Shown here: piece by piece, positions 1 through 8,959 of the stretch | Layout: each line of letters starts with the position of its first letter | How positions within the stretch are numbered: position 1 is the stretch's first letter | Assembly: GCF_007671725.1 (NCBI RefSeq) | Contig: NZ_VCNM01000002.1 | Coordinates: 992,001 to 1,056,000, forward strand | Origin: Halorubrum depositum | GTDB lineage: Archaea; Halobacteriota; Halobacteria; Halobacteriales; Haloferacaceae | DNA: 64,000 bases | Reading direction: 5' to 3' | Translations under genes and position numbers: made by a program | Notes under the pieces: model-generated | Seen by the model: the letters and a program-made list of their open reading frames with translations, nothing else | Told to the model about the DNA's origin: nothing | Database searches by the model: none

Positions 1-78
1 ACGGCGAGGGGCGGGCCGTTCCGCCCCGGGACTGAGCGTCGGCGCCGACCGACCGCGTCCTCGGTGAGCGGGAGCGGA

Positions 79-303
79 TTACCCGCGCTCCTCGTGGAGG
101 TTGTGGACGAAGTAGGCGATGCCGATCGCCGCGAGCAGCTCCACGGCCGAGACGGTCCAGAACGCGGCGGTGAACCCGAGCCCGTACCGCCGGAGCGTCG
201 GCAGCGCGAACATCCCGACGGCCGCCAGAACGGCGCAGACCCCGATCCCGACGACCGACCCGATGTTCAGTACGGCGACGGGGTCGTACGAGTCGTCAGA
301 CAT
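79..303 (-). CDS. Small two-TM membrane protein downstream of archaerhodopsin
   Basis: A 74-residue protein with two hydrophobic helices (about residues 14-35 and 42-67) and a charged C-terminus ending HNLHEERG. I do not recognise the family. An in-frame ATG lies 18 nt further upstream, but the start MSDDSYD fits better with a TATA-like AT-rich stretch around 316-325. It lies 65 nt downstream of the rhodopsin gene on the same strand, so it may be co-transcribed or have its own promoter. A role in light energy metabolism is only suggested by position. Confidence 0.65.
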   Translation of the reverse strand: MSDDSYDPVAVLNIGSVVGIGVCAVLAAVGMFALPTLRRYGLGFTAAFWTVSAVELLAAIGIAYFVHNLHEERG

Positions 304-368
304 ACCCGTTGAGTCGTACAAAAAGGTGCTACAACGATTCTTCGGTCGGTTCGAAGGGGCGAGAGCCC

Positions 369-1145
369 TCAGTCGGCGGCCGACGCCTCGCCGGCGGACG
401 GCTCCGGCGCCTCGGTGTCACCGAGGATGGCGCGGCTGCGCAGCAGGACGAACCCGAACCCGACCTTCGCGGTCACGTCGAGCACCATGAACGCGAGCGT
501 CTCGACGCCGAGGCCGACGACGGCCGCGCCCTCGGTCCCGAGGATCCACAGGATCGGGTAGGCCGTCCAGAGGACCGCCACCAGCGCGGTCAGGGTGTTG
601 AACGTGCTCTGTACCTCTTCCGAGCGCTGCTTCGCCGCGCTGCGGAGGCTCGTCAGGAGGTAGTACAGCACGAAGACGAACGCGATCGTGCTGAACAGCC
701 ACCAGGAGTACCGCGCGAGCATCGTCTCCGAGAGGGCGCCGATGAGGCCGGTGACGATCATCAGCGCGTCGACGCCGATGAGCGTCCCGGTGGTGACCCG
801 GTCGACCTTGGCGAGGAGACACAGGTCGAGCAGCAGCAGCGGCGTGGTGAACAGCCAGTCGGCGTACCGCGCGTAGTAGATTTCGAGCGTCCCGCGCCCG
901 ACGACTTCGACCTCCGACAACCCGATGCCGAAGAACATCGACAGGTACGCGGCCGACGCGATGCCCGGCACGAGGATCGTGATCGCGTAGTACTCACGGG
1001 CCTCCTTGTCCGTGACCCCCCAGCCCTTGGCGATGAAGTAGAAGGTCCCGACGAGCATGAATAGCGTCCCGATACCTAGCCACAGCGTTTCGGGCCGGCC
1101 GTCCCCGAGGACGTCGAACCCTGCCTGTAGTACTGTCGGATCCAT
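369..1145 (-). CDS. bop: Archaerhodopsin, light-driven proton pump (bacteriorhodopsin family)
   Basis: A 258-residue seven-helix retinal protein of the plasma membrane that pumps protons outward on illumination. Key residues seen, with bacteriorhodopsin numbering in brackets: Asp96 (D85, Schiff-base counterion) in [10 protein letters not shown], Asp107 (D96, proton donor), Asp223 (D212), Lys227 (K216, retinal Schiff base) in VLDVTAKVG, and the proton-release pair Glu205 and Glu215 (E194, E204). Leu104 (L93) suggests green absorption. The C-terminus ([12 protein letters not shown]) is typical of Halorubrum archaerhodopsins. All pump residues are intact, so this is a proton pump rather than halorhodopsin or a sensory rhodopsin. 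No bat, brp or blh gene is in the window; retinal supply must be encoded elsewhere. Confidence 0.97.
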   Translation of the reverse strand: MDPTVLQAGFDVLGDGRPETLWLGIGTLFMLVGTFYFIAKGWGVTDKEAREYYAITILVPGIASAAYLSMFFGIGLSEVEVVGRGTLEIYYARYADWLFTTPLLLLDLCLLAKVDRVTTGTLIGVDALMIVTGLIGALSETMLARYSWWLFSTIAFVFVLYYLLTSLRSAAKQRSEEVQSTFNTLTALVAVLWTAYPILWILGTEGAAVVGLGVETLAFMVLDVTAKVGFGFVLLRSRAILGDTEAPEPSAGEASAAD

Positions 1146-1165
1146 ACGCAGTTACGGATACCGCC

Positions 1166-1173
1166 CATAAAAC
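1166..1173 (-). promoter_or_regulatory. TATA-like box of the archaerhodopsin gene
   Basis: On the minus strand the sequence reads GTTTTATG, 21-28 nt before the rhodopsin ATG. That is the expected distance for an almost leaderless haloarchaeal transcript, as known for bop of Halobacterium. I could not find a clear Bat upstream activating sequence further upstream. Confidence 0.5.
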
Positions 1174-1392
1174 AATCAACTTCGACACAGCATAGTAAGG
1201 TACGCGTTCTCGCCGGATCGGAACGAGATTTTATATTAATAGTGAAGCCTAGAAAGAAACACCGGTTCCGCGGGTCTGAGCGCGCTCGGCGCCGCGAACG
1301 ACCGCGGTCTCCGTCCGGTGTCGACCGTCGCCGACGGCGCGGACCTTACCAGTGACCCGAAACGAAACCGCTCTGGCGTCCGTAGTACCCGC

Positions 1393-1737
1393 ATGGCGAA
1401 CGACGAGACCGAGACGGCGACCCGAACGGCGGACGACACGGAAGAGGGGACGGAGCGGACGACGGAGACGGAACCCGCGGGGACGACGGCCATCGACGTG
1501 GAGGCGCTCGACACGTACGAGGACCGCGTCGAGGCGCTCGAGTCCGTGGTCGAAGAGCAGTCCGAGCGGATCGAGACGCTGGAGAACCGGTTCCTCGACC
1601 TCTCCGCGCGCGTCGCGGACGGGCGGAATCTCGGTGTCTGCCCCGAGTGTAACGGGCCGACGGAGAAGAAGGAGCGGCTGTTCCGGAGCGACACGATCGA
1701 GTGTCTCCGGTGCGGCGAGGTCGTCCACACGTACTGA
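1393..1737 (+). CDS. Coiled-coil protein with C-terminal zinc ribbon
   Basis: A 114-residue acidic protein. The Thr/Glu-rich N-terminus (about 1-35) looks disordered, residues about 40-80 form a probable coiled coil (EDRVEALESVVEEQSERIE), and the C-terminus holds a CPEC...CLRC zinc ribbon. An upstream GTG at 1318 would add 25 basic residues of poor quality, so the ATG at 1393 is preferred. It is divergent from the rhodopsin gene and shares the intergenic region, which contains an AT-rich TATA-like run at 1228-1240. No specific function can be assigned; short haloarchaeal proteins with this layout are common. Confidence 0.75.
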   Translation: MANDETETATRTADDTEEGTERTTETEPAGTTAIDVEALDTYEDRVEALESVVEEQSERIETLENRFLDLSARVADGRNLGVCPECNGPTEKKERLFRSDTIECLRCGEVVHTY

Positions 1738-1886
1738 GTCGCGCGGGACGCGGTCGCGCGGGGGCGTTCGGCGGGACGCGGTCGCGCTGGGGCGTTGGGC
1801 GGGACGCGGTCGCGCGGGACGGGAGGCTGTCGGGCGGCGGTGACGTCGAGGGGAAGGGAGTCGGTCGTCGCCGTCGGCGGGGCAGA

Positions 1887-2612
1887 TCAGTCGTCGCCGT
1901 CGGCGGAGACGCGGGCGTCCCAGTAGGAGACCGACGCCACGTAGTCGCCCGGAATCGTGTCGCCGACGAACTCGTCGAGGACGCGGAAGGGCTTCGCGAC
2001 GGGACCGGGGAGCTCGCGGTAGAAGCCGTACGGCAGCACGAAGTCGTGCTCCTCGCCGGCGAGCGTGAGGTCCGCAGCGCGGAGCATGTCGACGACCTGT
2101 CGCTCGGAGTAGAGCCGAGAGCCCATCGGGAGCAGCCAGGTGTACAGCGTCCGGAGGCTGCGGCGGTTGAACGTGTCGAAGAACACCTGATCCGCGCTGA
2201 CGCGGCACAGCTCCCGGGCGAACGGCACCGGGTCGTCCATCAGGTGGAAGAAGCGCATCGCGACCACCGTATCGAAGTGGTCGTCCGGGAACGGGAGCCG
2301 CGAGGCGTCGCCGCGAACGAACTCCACGTGGTCCGACAACCCCCCTTCGACCGCCTTCGCGCGGCCCTGTTCGAGCATCTCCCGGGAGATGTCGATGCCG
2401 ACGATGTCGGCGCCCCGGTCCGCGAGCATGGTCGTGAACCGGCCGGTTCCGCAGGCGACCTCCAGCACGCGGTGACCCTCCTCGATCGGTCCGAGCGCGG
2501 AGAGCACCGCCTCCTTCTCGCGTCGATCGATGAGCTCGCCGCCGCCCGAGAATCGGACGTCCTCGTACTCCTCCGCGACCTCGTCGGCCTGGTACCAGTC
2601 CTGTCCCTTCAC
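1887..2612 (-). CDS. Class I SAM-dependent methyltransferase
   Basis: A 241-residue UbiE/Methyltransf_11-type enzyme. Motif I is VLEVACGTGRF (about residues 49-59), followed by an acidic loop VGIDIS and motif IV region FDTVVAMRFFHLMDDP. The C-terminal part (RRSLRTLYTWLLPMGSRLYS) resembles haloarchaeal methyltransferases near glycosylation genes. The substrate is unknown. It is monocistronic, with a glycosyltransferase transcribed in the opposite direction about 650 nt beyond its start. Confidence 0.85.
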   Translation of the reverse strand: MKGQDWYQADEVAEEYEDVRFSGGGELIDRREKEAVLSALGPIEEGHRVLEVACGTGRFTTMLADRGADIVGIDISREMLEQGRAKAVEGGLSDHVEFVRGDASRLPFPDDHFDTVVAMRFFHLMDDPVPFARELCRVSADQVFFDTFNRRSLRTLYTWLLPMGSRLYSERQVVDMLRAADLTLAGEEHDFVLPYGFYRELPGPVAKPFRVLDEFVGDTIPGDYVASVSYWDARVSADGDD

Positions 2613-2902
2613 GTTGTCCGTACTGCAAGCCCGACCGACAAAACCGTACTGGATGCGGTCGGGGACGGCGCCGACGTCGCCCGGGGGCGACGCGGGGGTA
2701 GGGACGTGGACGGCGGCCGTCAGCGGGCGAACGCGGGGGTTGGGGGTCGCAGAGACGCGTACGGCGGAAACCGGGAGAATTCTACCTGATCGATCGGCAT
2801 AATTTCCACACCCAAACGTGATATTAACACATTATATTATCCCAATCGGATTCCCCAATATGTAGCTAACCTTTACCAATAGGCAAAGAGTTCAGAAGTA
2901 AC
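2613..2902. other. AT-rich intergenic region with divergent promoters
   Basis: This 290-nt gap separates the divergent methyltransferase and winged-helix genes. The right half is strikingly AT-rich against the genome, with a TATA-like ATTATATTAT at 2831-2840. I see no ORF or RNA gene in it. Confidence 0.6.
2871..2888. promoter_or_regulatory. Inverted repeat before the winged-helix regulator gene
   Basis: CTTTACC-AATA-GGCAAAG is an inverted repeat with one mismatch, 14 nt before the regulator's ATG and downstream of the AT-rich TATA region. Its position suits an autoregulatory operator for the adjacent winged-helix protein. This is inference only. Confidence 0.35.
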
Positions 2903-3175
2903 ATGAGTACCAGTCCAGCGGAGACCGCCGACCAGGACCGCCTCTCGGAGAGCGAATATCGCGATCGTCTGCGCGAGCTACCGCCAAGCGCCAAGCTCGT
3001 CGCCAAAGTGCTCGAGGGCGACTCGCCGCTCTCGCAGGGCGGACTCGCGGAGGAGTCGCTCCTGCCCGACCGGACCGTTCGCTACGCGCTCAACCGCCTG
3101 GAGGAGGAGGGGCTCGTCGACTCCCGCTACAGCTTCAAGGACGCGCGCAAACAGGTGTACTACCTGACTATCTGA
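2903..3175 (+). CDS. Small winged-helix (MarR-like) transcriptional regulator
   Basis: A 90-residue protein consisting almost entirely of a winged-helix DNA-binding domain. A short polar N-terminus is followed by the HTH (LAEESLLPDRTVRYALNRLEEEGLV) and the wing (YSFKDARKQVYYLTI). Haloarchaea carry many such single-domain MarR-like regulators. It is followed 83 nt later by a glycosyltransferase that has its own TATA-like box, so co-regulation is possible but unproven. The upstream inverted repeat at 2871-2888 may be its own operator. Confidence 0.85.
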   Translation: MSTSPAETADQDRLSESEYRDRLRELPPSAKLVAKVLEGDSPLSQGGLAEESLLPDRTVRYALNRLEEEGLVDSRYSFKDARKQVYYLTI

Positions 3176-3258
3176 GCCGGTCGCTCGACCGTCGGAGCGA
3201 ACCGACCGTCGACGCCGCACGGAGCCCTTTTTAATCCCTCGTCCCGATACCCGAGCGT

Positions 3259-4287
3259 ATGGAGCTCTCGGTCGTCGTACCGACCCTCAACGGGCGGGAC
3301 CGGCTGGCCGCCTGTCTCGACGCGCTGGCGACGCACGCCCCAGCCGCCGAGGTGATCGTCGCCAACGGCCCCTCCGCGGACGGGACGACCGGGATGGTCC
3401 GCGACCGCGACGACGTCGACGTGCTCGTGGAGATCTCGGACCGCACGGTCAACGTCGCCCGCAACGCCGGCATCGAGGTCGCGACCGGCGACGCAGTCGC
3501 GCTGGTCGACTACGACAACCGGATCGGCGAGGGATGGCTCGACGCCCTCCGAACCGGCCTCGCCGACGCCGACGCGGTGACGGGACCGGTGACGCCGGCC
3601 GAACCCTCCCGTCGGACCGAGGCGGGTGCTGACGGTGAGGGGGACAGCGCCGGCGCCGAGGACGACGCGGACGCGAACGGCGCGAACGACGCGAACGAAG
3701 CGGACAACGTGGACGAGCCGAACACCGGCCCCGAACGCCGGACGATCGCGGGCCGCGACGTGACCTACTTCGCGGGCGGGAACGTCGCCTTCCGGCGAGA
3801 GACGCTCCGGGACCTCGACGGCTTCGACGAGTACCTCCGGACCGGCGGCGCGCGTGACGCGGCCCACCGGCTCGCGCGGATGGGCCGCGAGGTCGCGTGG
3901 CGAGACGACCTCGCCGCGACGAAGGAGCTGCCGAGCCCGACCGCGGCCGACGGCGGGCGCAGCGCCCGCGAGTGGGGCTGGAAGTACCGGGCGCTCGCCT
4001 ACCGACTCTTAAAGAACTACGGCGTCAGGCCGACGGTGGTGGCACGGGTCGGGTCGCACGCCGCGACAGACGCGATCGGCGCGGCCGTCGACGTGGTCCG
4101 CGGCGAGTCGACGCCCTCCCGGTGGGCCGCGACCGGCCGCGACGTGCTCGTCGGGCTCGCGGGCGGTGGCTCGGACGGGCTCGTCGCCCGCGGTCGCGAC
4201 CGGAGCCCGGCCCGAAACCCGAACGGGATCACCGACCGGGCCGACCGCGCCGTGGCGAAGTACGACCGGCGGGAGCGGGAGGAGTGA
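3259..4287 (+). CDS. Family 2 glycosyltransferase
   Basis: A 342-residue GT-A-fold transferase. It begins LSVVVPTLNGRDRL, typical of GT2, has a nucleotide-binding loop at EVIVANGPSADG and a DxD-like VDYDNR at about residue 91. An acidic low-complexity insert (about 115-155, rich in Asp, Asn and Ala) splits the catalytic domain, and the C-terminal part carries WKYRALAYRLLKNYG. It probably transfers a nucleotide sugar to a lipid or protein acceptor at the membrane face, as in archaeal N-glycosylation or polysaccharide synthesis. CCCTTTTTAA at 3225-3234 gives a TATA box 25-30 nt before the ATG. Confidence 0.85.
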   Translation: MELSVVVPTLNGRDRLAACLDALATHAPAAEVIVANGPSADGTTGMVRDRDDVDVLVEISDRTVNVARNAGIEVATGDAVALVDYDNRIGEGWLDALRTGLADADAVTGPVTPAEPSRRTEAGADGEGDSAGAEDDADANGANDANEADNVDEPNTGPERRTIAGRDVTYFAGGNVAFRRETLRDLDGFDEYLRTGGARDAAHRLARMGREVAWRDDLAATKELPSPTAADGGRSAREWGWKYRALAYRLLKNYGVRPTVVARVGSHAATDAIGAAVDVVRGESTPSRWAATGRDVLVGLAGGGSDGLVARGRDRSPARNPNGITDRADRAVAKYDRREREE

Positions 4288-4405
4288 CGGGCCGCCCACG
4301 AAGGGACCGACGGACGATCGGTCGACCGCTGACCGACCGCCGGCGCGGAGCGCTCGTCCGTCCCCGCGCCTTTTAACCTCCGTCGTCGTCTACCGCCGGT
4401 AACGA

Positions 4406-5224
4406 ATGGGACTCACGAAGCGGATCATCCCCTGTATCGACGTCGACCTCGACGACGACGGGGACGCGGCGGTGTACACGGGCGTCAACTTCGAGAACTT
4501 GGAGTACACCGGCGACCCCGTCGAGCTGGCGAAGAAGTACAACGCCGCGGGCGCCGACGAGTTCGTCTTCCTCGACATCACCGCGAGCGCCGAGGGGCGC
4601 GAGACGATGCTCGACGTGGTGAACGCGGTCGCAGACGAGTGTTTCATCCCCCTCACGGTCGGCGGCGGAATTCGCACGAAGGCCGACATCAAGGAGACGC
4701 TCCGCGCGGGCGCCGACAAGGTCTCGATCACGACCGGCGCCCTGGAGCGCCCCGAGCTCATCGAGGAGGGCGCCGCGGCGTTCGGCAGCCAGTGTATCGT
4801 CATCTCCGTCGACGCGCGCCGCCGACACGACGACGCGGGCGAGCACTTCTACGAGGACGACGACGGCGAGACGGTGTGGTTCGAATGCACGAAGAAGGGC
4901 GGCCGCGAGGGAACCGGGATCGACACCGTCTCGTGGGCGAAGGAGGCCGAGGAGCGCGGCGCCGGCGAGCTGTTCGTCAACTCCATCGACATGGACGGGA
5001 CGAAGGACGGCTACGACATCCCGCTGATGACGGCCGTCTGCGACGCCGTCTCGACCCCCGTCATCGCCTCCTCCGGCTGCGGCGGCCCCGAGGACATGTA
5101 CGAGGTGTTCACCGAGGCGAACGCCGACGCGGGGCTCGCGGCCTCCATCTTCCACTTCGGCGACTACACCATCGAGGAGACGAAGCGGTACCTCGACGAG
5201 CGCGGCGTTCCCGTCCGGTTGTAG
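4406..5224 (+). CDS. hisF: Imidazole glycerol phosphate synthase cyclase subunit HisF
   Basis: A 272-residue (beta/alpha)8 barrel that converts PRFAR plus ammonia from HisH into imidazole glycerol phosphate and AICAR in histidine synthesis. Catalytic Asp residues are in IIPCIDVD (near residue 11) and [10 protein letters not shown] (near 135). Phosphate-binding loops are seen at TVGGGIRT and IASSGCGG. The barrel is full length, with an acidic insert ([14 protein letters not shown]) typical of haloarchaeal homologues. It stands alone, with no other his gene in the window. TTTTAA at 4372-4377 is a suitable TATA box. Confidence 0.97.
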   Translation: MGLTKRIIPCIDVDLDDDGDAAVYTGVNFENLEYTGDPVELAKKYNAAGADEFVFLDITASAEGRETMLDVVNAVADECFIPLTVGGGIRTKADIKETLRAGADKVSITTGALERPELIEEGAAAFGSQCIVISVDARRRHDDAGEHFYEDDDGETVWFECTKKGGREGTGIDTVSWAKEAEERGAGELFVNSIDMDGTKDGYDIPLMTAVCDAVSTPVIASSGCGGPEDMYEVFTEANADAGLAASIFHFGDYTIEETKRYLDERGVPVRL

Positions 5225-5342
5225 CCGAGCCGTCGTCCGTCCTTACTCGGAAGAGAATAATTACCATTCACAACTGTTGTAGTTTTCAATAGTATCGATC
5301 GAAATCAACAGTTATTATGTGATGCCGAGCGAATCGCGACGT

Positions 5343-5525
5343 ATGTCCACGTCATCGACGCGTGTCCGTGCCGAGCGCCCGGAGCTCGTCTGCAGGCGGA
5401 CCGACGACGGCTCTGGAGACGGGGAGGTGACGTTCTTCGAACGGGACCGCGATCCCGACGAGCGGACGACGCGGTGGATCACGGTCCGGGAGGCCGACTG
5501 CGTGCCGCGCGCCGAGTGGCGGTAG
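5343..5525 (+). CDS. Small haloarchaeal protein, DUF7511-like
   Basis: A 60-residue protein with the pattern RxxELVCRRTDDGSGDGEVTFFER followed by TTRWITVREADCVPRAEWR. The closing W-I-T-x-R-E motif matches small haloarchaeal proteins that I know as DUF7511, from memory only. The start MSTSSTRV was chosen over an ATG 24 nt upstream because it gives the usual length. Function is unknown. Confidence 0.6.
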   Translation: MSTSSTRVRAERPELVCRRTDDGSGDGEVTFFERDRDPDERTTRWITVREADCVPRAEWR

Positions 5526-5720
5526 GGGGGACCGGACCGGTGCCGACGGGGCCTCCCGGCACGGTCGGCGTCGGACTCGAAACGGAGCATCGAAGGCGAG
5601 TCGCGAGCGTCGCTGACCGCCGCCGCCGGCGGAGCGAGGCGCGCGGTGAGGACCCGTGACCGTAACCATCGGGTTATTAACCGACCGCCGGCGACATCTC
5701 ATTCCACGTCGATTTCACAG

Positions 5721-6608
5721 ATGATCCGGGGTCCAGTCTCGCGGTTCTCGAACGTTCTCCTCGTGCTCGGGGCCGCCGCCGTCGGCGTTCTCGTTCCGCA
5801 GCTGTCGCCGTACCTCGATCCGCTGATCACGCCGCTCGTCGTCTTCCTCGTGTTCACGTCGCTCCGGGGGGTCCGGTTCGCGTCGATCGACTACTCGTCG
5901 TACGTCGCGGTCGTGGCCCTCTCGCTCTGTCTCTCGTACGTCGTGTTGCCGCTCGCGGGAATGCGTCTCGTCGCGGTCGCGCTCGGGGACGCGCCCGCCC
6001 TCGGGTTCGCGATCGCGCTCTCTGTGCCGACGACCGCGGGGAGCGCGATAATCTGGACGCGGCTCGCGCGCGGCGACGTACAGCTGGCGACGCTCACCTC
6101 GATCGCGTCGCTGCTCCTCGCGCCGGTGGCGACTCCTCTCGTGCTCACCCGGCTCGTCGGCTCGCGTATCGCCGTGCCGACCGCGTCGATCCTCACGGAC
6201 CTGGCCGTGATCGTCGGCGGCGGGGTGCTGCTCGCGGCGGCCGTCCCGACCGACGCGCTGTCGACCGAGGCGATCGAGCGAAGTTCGACGCTCGCGATAC
6301 TCCTCCTGATCTACACGGCCGTGGCCGGCGCCGGCGTCGGCGGGGTCGACGCCGCGGCGCTGCTCGCCGTCGTCGGCGTCTCAGGCCTCCTGTTCGGCGT
6401 CGGCGCGGCGCTCACCGCGGGCTGTCAGCGCGCGTTCGGCATCGACCGGGACCGGGCGTTCTCCCTGTTTTTCACCACGAACCTGAAGAACCTCGGGATC
6501 GCGCTGCTGGTCTCGCTGCCGTTCGCCGACCCGCTGGTCACCGTCTCGATCATCGTCTACTACGTCGTCCAGCAGATCGGCGGCGCCGCGCTCGCGGACG
6601 CGACGTGA
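5721..6608 (+). CDS. SBF-type (bile acid:sodium symporter / arsenite efflux fold) transporter
   Basis: A 295-residue membrane protein with about nine to ten helices. It starts MIRGPVSRFSNVLLVLG and runs through PLITPLVVFLVFTSLRGVRF, ALSVPTTAGSAIIWTRLARGD and FFTTNLKNLGIALLVSLPF. The TTAGSA and TTNLKNLG half-helix segments match the broken-helix cores of the BASS/SBF family. The ATG at 5721 was chosen over one 75 nt upstream because that extension is polar and carries no helix. The substrate is unknown; an organic anion or Na+-coupled solute is plausible. Confidence 0.8.
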   Translation: MIRGPVSRFSNVLLVLGAAAVGVLVPQLSPYLDPLITPLVVFLVFTSLRGVRFASIDYSSYVAVVALSLCLSYVVLPLAGMRLVAVALGDAPALGFAIALSVPTTAGSAIIWTRLARGDVQLATLTSIASLLLAPVATPLVLTRLVGSRIAVPTASILTDLAVIVGGGVLLAAAVPTDALSTEAIERSSTLAILLLIYTAVAGAGVGGVDAAALLAVVGVSGLLFGVGAALTAGCQRAFGIDRDRAFSLFFTTNLKNLGIALLVSLPFADPLVTVSIIVYYVVQQIGGAALADAT

Positions 6609-6681
6609 GACCGCGGTCGTCCCGTCTCCGACGACGACCCCGACACCGCGTCGGTCGAATCGCGTCGCCGATCGCTCCGGG

Positions 6682-8856
6682 TCAGTCGTCGGCCGGGACG
6701 GGGTCGGCCGTCAGCAGGTCGCGGTCGTCGAGCAGCGCGACCGTCGCCAGCCGGATGGCGTGCGGCCAGCCGAGCGGGGTCGCGCTGTCGGGCGTCCCGT
6801 CGTCGAAGAACTGCTCCGGGAGGTAGCTCGTCGACTCGCACAGCGTTCCGCCCGGCGAGACGTGCGCGAGGAGCTCGCGGGCGCGCTCGGCCATCCGGTC
6901 GGCGCGCGGATCGTCGTGAGCCGCGAGCAGGGCCGCGAGCTCCGCGCAGGCGTTCGCGCCCCACGCCGTCGAGACGGTCCACACCTTCTCCGAGAGCTGC
7001 CCGGCCCGCCGCCACCCGTCGCCCTCGTACCGGATTAGTCCCGATATCTCGTCGCTCTCGTGGGCGAGCCCGTCGACGACCGTCTCCACGTGCGAGACGA
7101 GCCGGTCGAGGCGCTCGTCGTCGACGGCCCCGCTCGCCCCGCCGCTCCCGTCGCTCTCGCCGAGCGCGTCGTACGACCGGTGCGCGCTCGCCAGCGACAG
7201 CGTCGAGGAGTCGAGCCTGTCGTCGATCGCTCCCTCGGGCGTCTCGCGGAGCGCGTAACAGCCGCGCTCGGGGACCCAGAGGTCGTCGAGCGCGTCGTAC
7301 ACCCGCGTCGCCTGGTCGCGGGCGTGGCCGGCGAGGTCGTCCGGAAGAGCGTCCGCGTCGAAGTCGGCACCGGGGGCGGCCGCGTCGCCGTCGGGGGAAT
7401 CGGCGGCGTCCGTCCCGGCTTCGAGCGCGCCGGCGTCGAGCCCGTCGCCGGGGAGCGCGAGCTCGCTGTACGCCTCGAGGAACGTCGCCGCGGTGTGGGC
7501 GAAGCGTCCGGCGCTGTCCTCCCACGCGTTCTGACAGACGACGGGGCGGCCGTCGTCCTCCAGCGTCTCGTCGAGCCCGGCGAGCGCGGCGACGAGGGTC
7601 GCGTCGAGGTCGGGGACGTCGACACCGGTCGCCCGCGCCTGCGCGAGGTAGGCGATGACGCTCCCGGTCTGGTCGGCCTGGTAGTCGACGTCGGGACCGT
7701 CCTCGATGCGGGCGTTCGCCCAGCCGGGCGCGAGCGCGCCGTTCCGCGGCCACACGCGGTGAGGCCACGAGCCGTCCGGGCGCTGGGTTGCGACGTACAT
7801 CTCGGCCGAGCGGGCGTGCCAGTCGTCGAGCCCGAGCCCGAGCCGGTCGTCGGCGCCGAGCAGGAACGTCGAGATTTCCGCGTCGTCACGAAACCACGTG
7901 TAGCCGTAGCCGCCGGAGGTCGCGTAGAACGGGTCGAAGTCGGGGCCGGCGATCCGGAGACCCGACTCGGCCGAGAGCAGCGAGAGCACGCGGAGGTCGG
8001 CGATCAGCGACTCGCGGGCCGGCGCCGACGCGGGGACCGAGGGCGTCGTTTCGTCCGCCGCCGCGGCGAGCGCGTCGACGGAGTCGAGCTCCGAGAACAG
8101 CTCGTCGAGCCGGGCGCGGGCCGCCTCGCGCGGAGTCTCGTCGCGGTCGGTCAGCAGCGACGCGACCGTCGCGACGCCGCCATCGAAGGGGACGTCGGCG
8201 ATCACCTCGCCGGAGAGGCGCTCCTCCTCGTAGCGGTCGCTGTCGCGATCGCGGGGGAGGTCGGTGGGGGCGTCGTCGACGAGCTCGTGGAACGTCGCCG
8301 GGAGCTGACCGCGGAGGTCCGAGAAGCCGGTGGCGCTCGCGAGGAAGTCGCGCTCGTCGGCGTGGTACACCTCAACCGCGTCGTCGTACCGGAGCTGGCC
8401 GATCCGGTCATCGCGGCCGTCCGGGGCGAATCGGGCGTAGACGACGAGCGAGAGGGCGTCGGGATCGACGTTCGCGTGCCCGTCCTCGCCGACGTCGACC
8501 GTCGCGCGCGTGACGTGCGCGTCCCCGAGCGTGACGTCGTGGCGGGTCACGGTGGCGGCGTCCGCCTCGTGGACGGTCTCGATCAGCGTCGCGTCGCCGA
8601 CGTACCGCTGTTCGGTTGAAGTCTCGTCGAGCCAGGTGATCTCGTCGCCGACCGCGAGCCCGATCCGCGAGCGGACCAGCCCCGTCTGCCCGGTCAGCGG
8701 GTAGCCGAAGTCGCGGAGCTCGCCGTCGCCGTCGACGTGGACGAGCCGCCCCTCGCCCCCGGAGAACCGCCCCGTGACGGTCCGCCGTTCACCGGGGAAC
8801 CGGGTGGCGTGTCCGGCGTTGCGCTTGTAGTCGTCGAGCGCGTCGCGGAGTTGCAT
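6682..8856 (-). CDS. GH15-family glucoamylase-like glucosidase
   Basis: A 724-residue enzyme with an N-terminal beta-sandwich domain (about 1-260) and a C-terminal (alpha/alpha)6 barrel starting around ADLRVLSLLSAESGLRIAGPD. GH15 features include GGYGYTWFRDDAEIS and, later, QNAWEDSAGRFAHTAATFLEAY (general acid region) and STAWGANACAELAALLA. It should release glucose from the ends of alpha-1,4-glucans. I see no signal peptide, so it is probably cytoplasmic. It is divergent from a GH13 gene across a 103-nt promoter region, and a TrmB regulator follows that gene, which defines an alpha-glucan module. Confidence 0.88.
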   Translation of the reverse strand: MQLRDALDDYKRNAGHATRFPGERRTVTGRFSGGEGRLVHVDGDGELRDFGYPLTGQTGLVRSRIGLAVGDEITWLDETSTEQRYVGDATLIETVHEADAATVTRHDVTLGDAHVTRATVDVGEDGHANVDPDALSLVVYARFAPDGRDDRIGQLRYDDAVEVYHADERDFLASATGFSDLRGQLPATFHELVDDAPTDLPRDRDSDRYEEERLSGEVIADVPFDGGVATVASLLTDRDETPREAARARLDELFSELDSVDALAAAADETTPSVPASAPARESLIADLRVLSLLSAESGLRIAGPDFDPFYATSGGYGYTWFRDDAEISTFLLGADDRLGLGLDDWHARSAEMYVATQRPDGSWPHRVWPRNGALAPGWANARIEDGPDVDYQADQTGSVIAYLAQARATGVDVPDLDATLVAALAGLDETLEDDGRPVVCQNAWEDSAGRFAHTAATFLEAYSELALPGDGLDAGALEAGTDAADSPDGDAAAPGADFDADALPDDLAGHARDQATRVYDALDDLWVPERGCYALRETPEGAIDDRLDSSTLSLASAHRSYDALGESDGSGGASGAVDDERLDRLVSHVETVVDGLAHESDEISGLIRYEGDGWRRAGQLSEKVWTVSTAWGANACAELAALLAAHDDPRADRMAERARELLAHVSPGGTLCESTSYLPEQFFDDGTPDSATPLGWPHAIRLATVALLDDRDLLTADPVPADD

Positions 8857-8959
8857 TACGCGGACGAACGGCCCCTCAGCGTATGAAGTTTTGGTGTAAT
8901 TATTGTTCGTGAGTTTCAGAGACGGAAACCCTCAAGCCGGGGGGCGCCCGGGTACCCCC

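Noticed and set aside
8913-8929. GTTTC-N7-GAAAC inverted repeat in the GH15/GH13 promoter region
   Set aside because: Half-sites are only 5 bp and there is no similarity to the repeat before the TrmB gene, so a TrmB operator cannot be supported.
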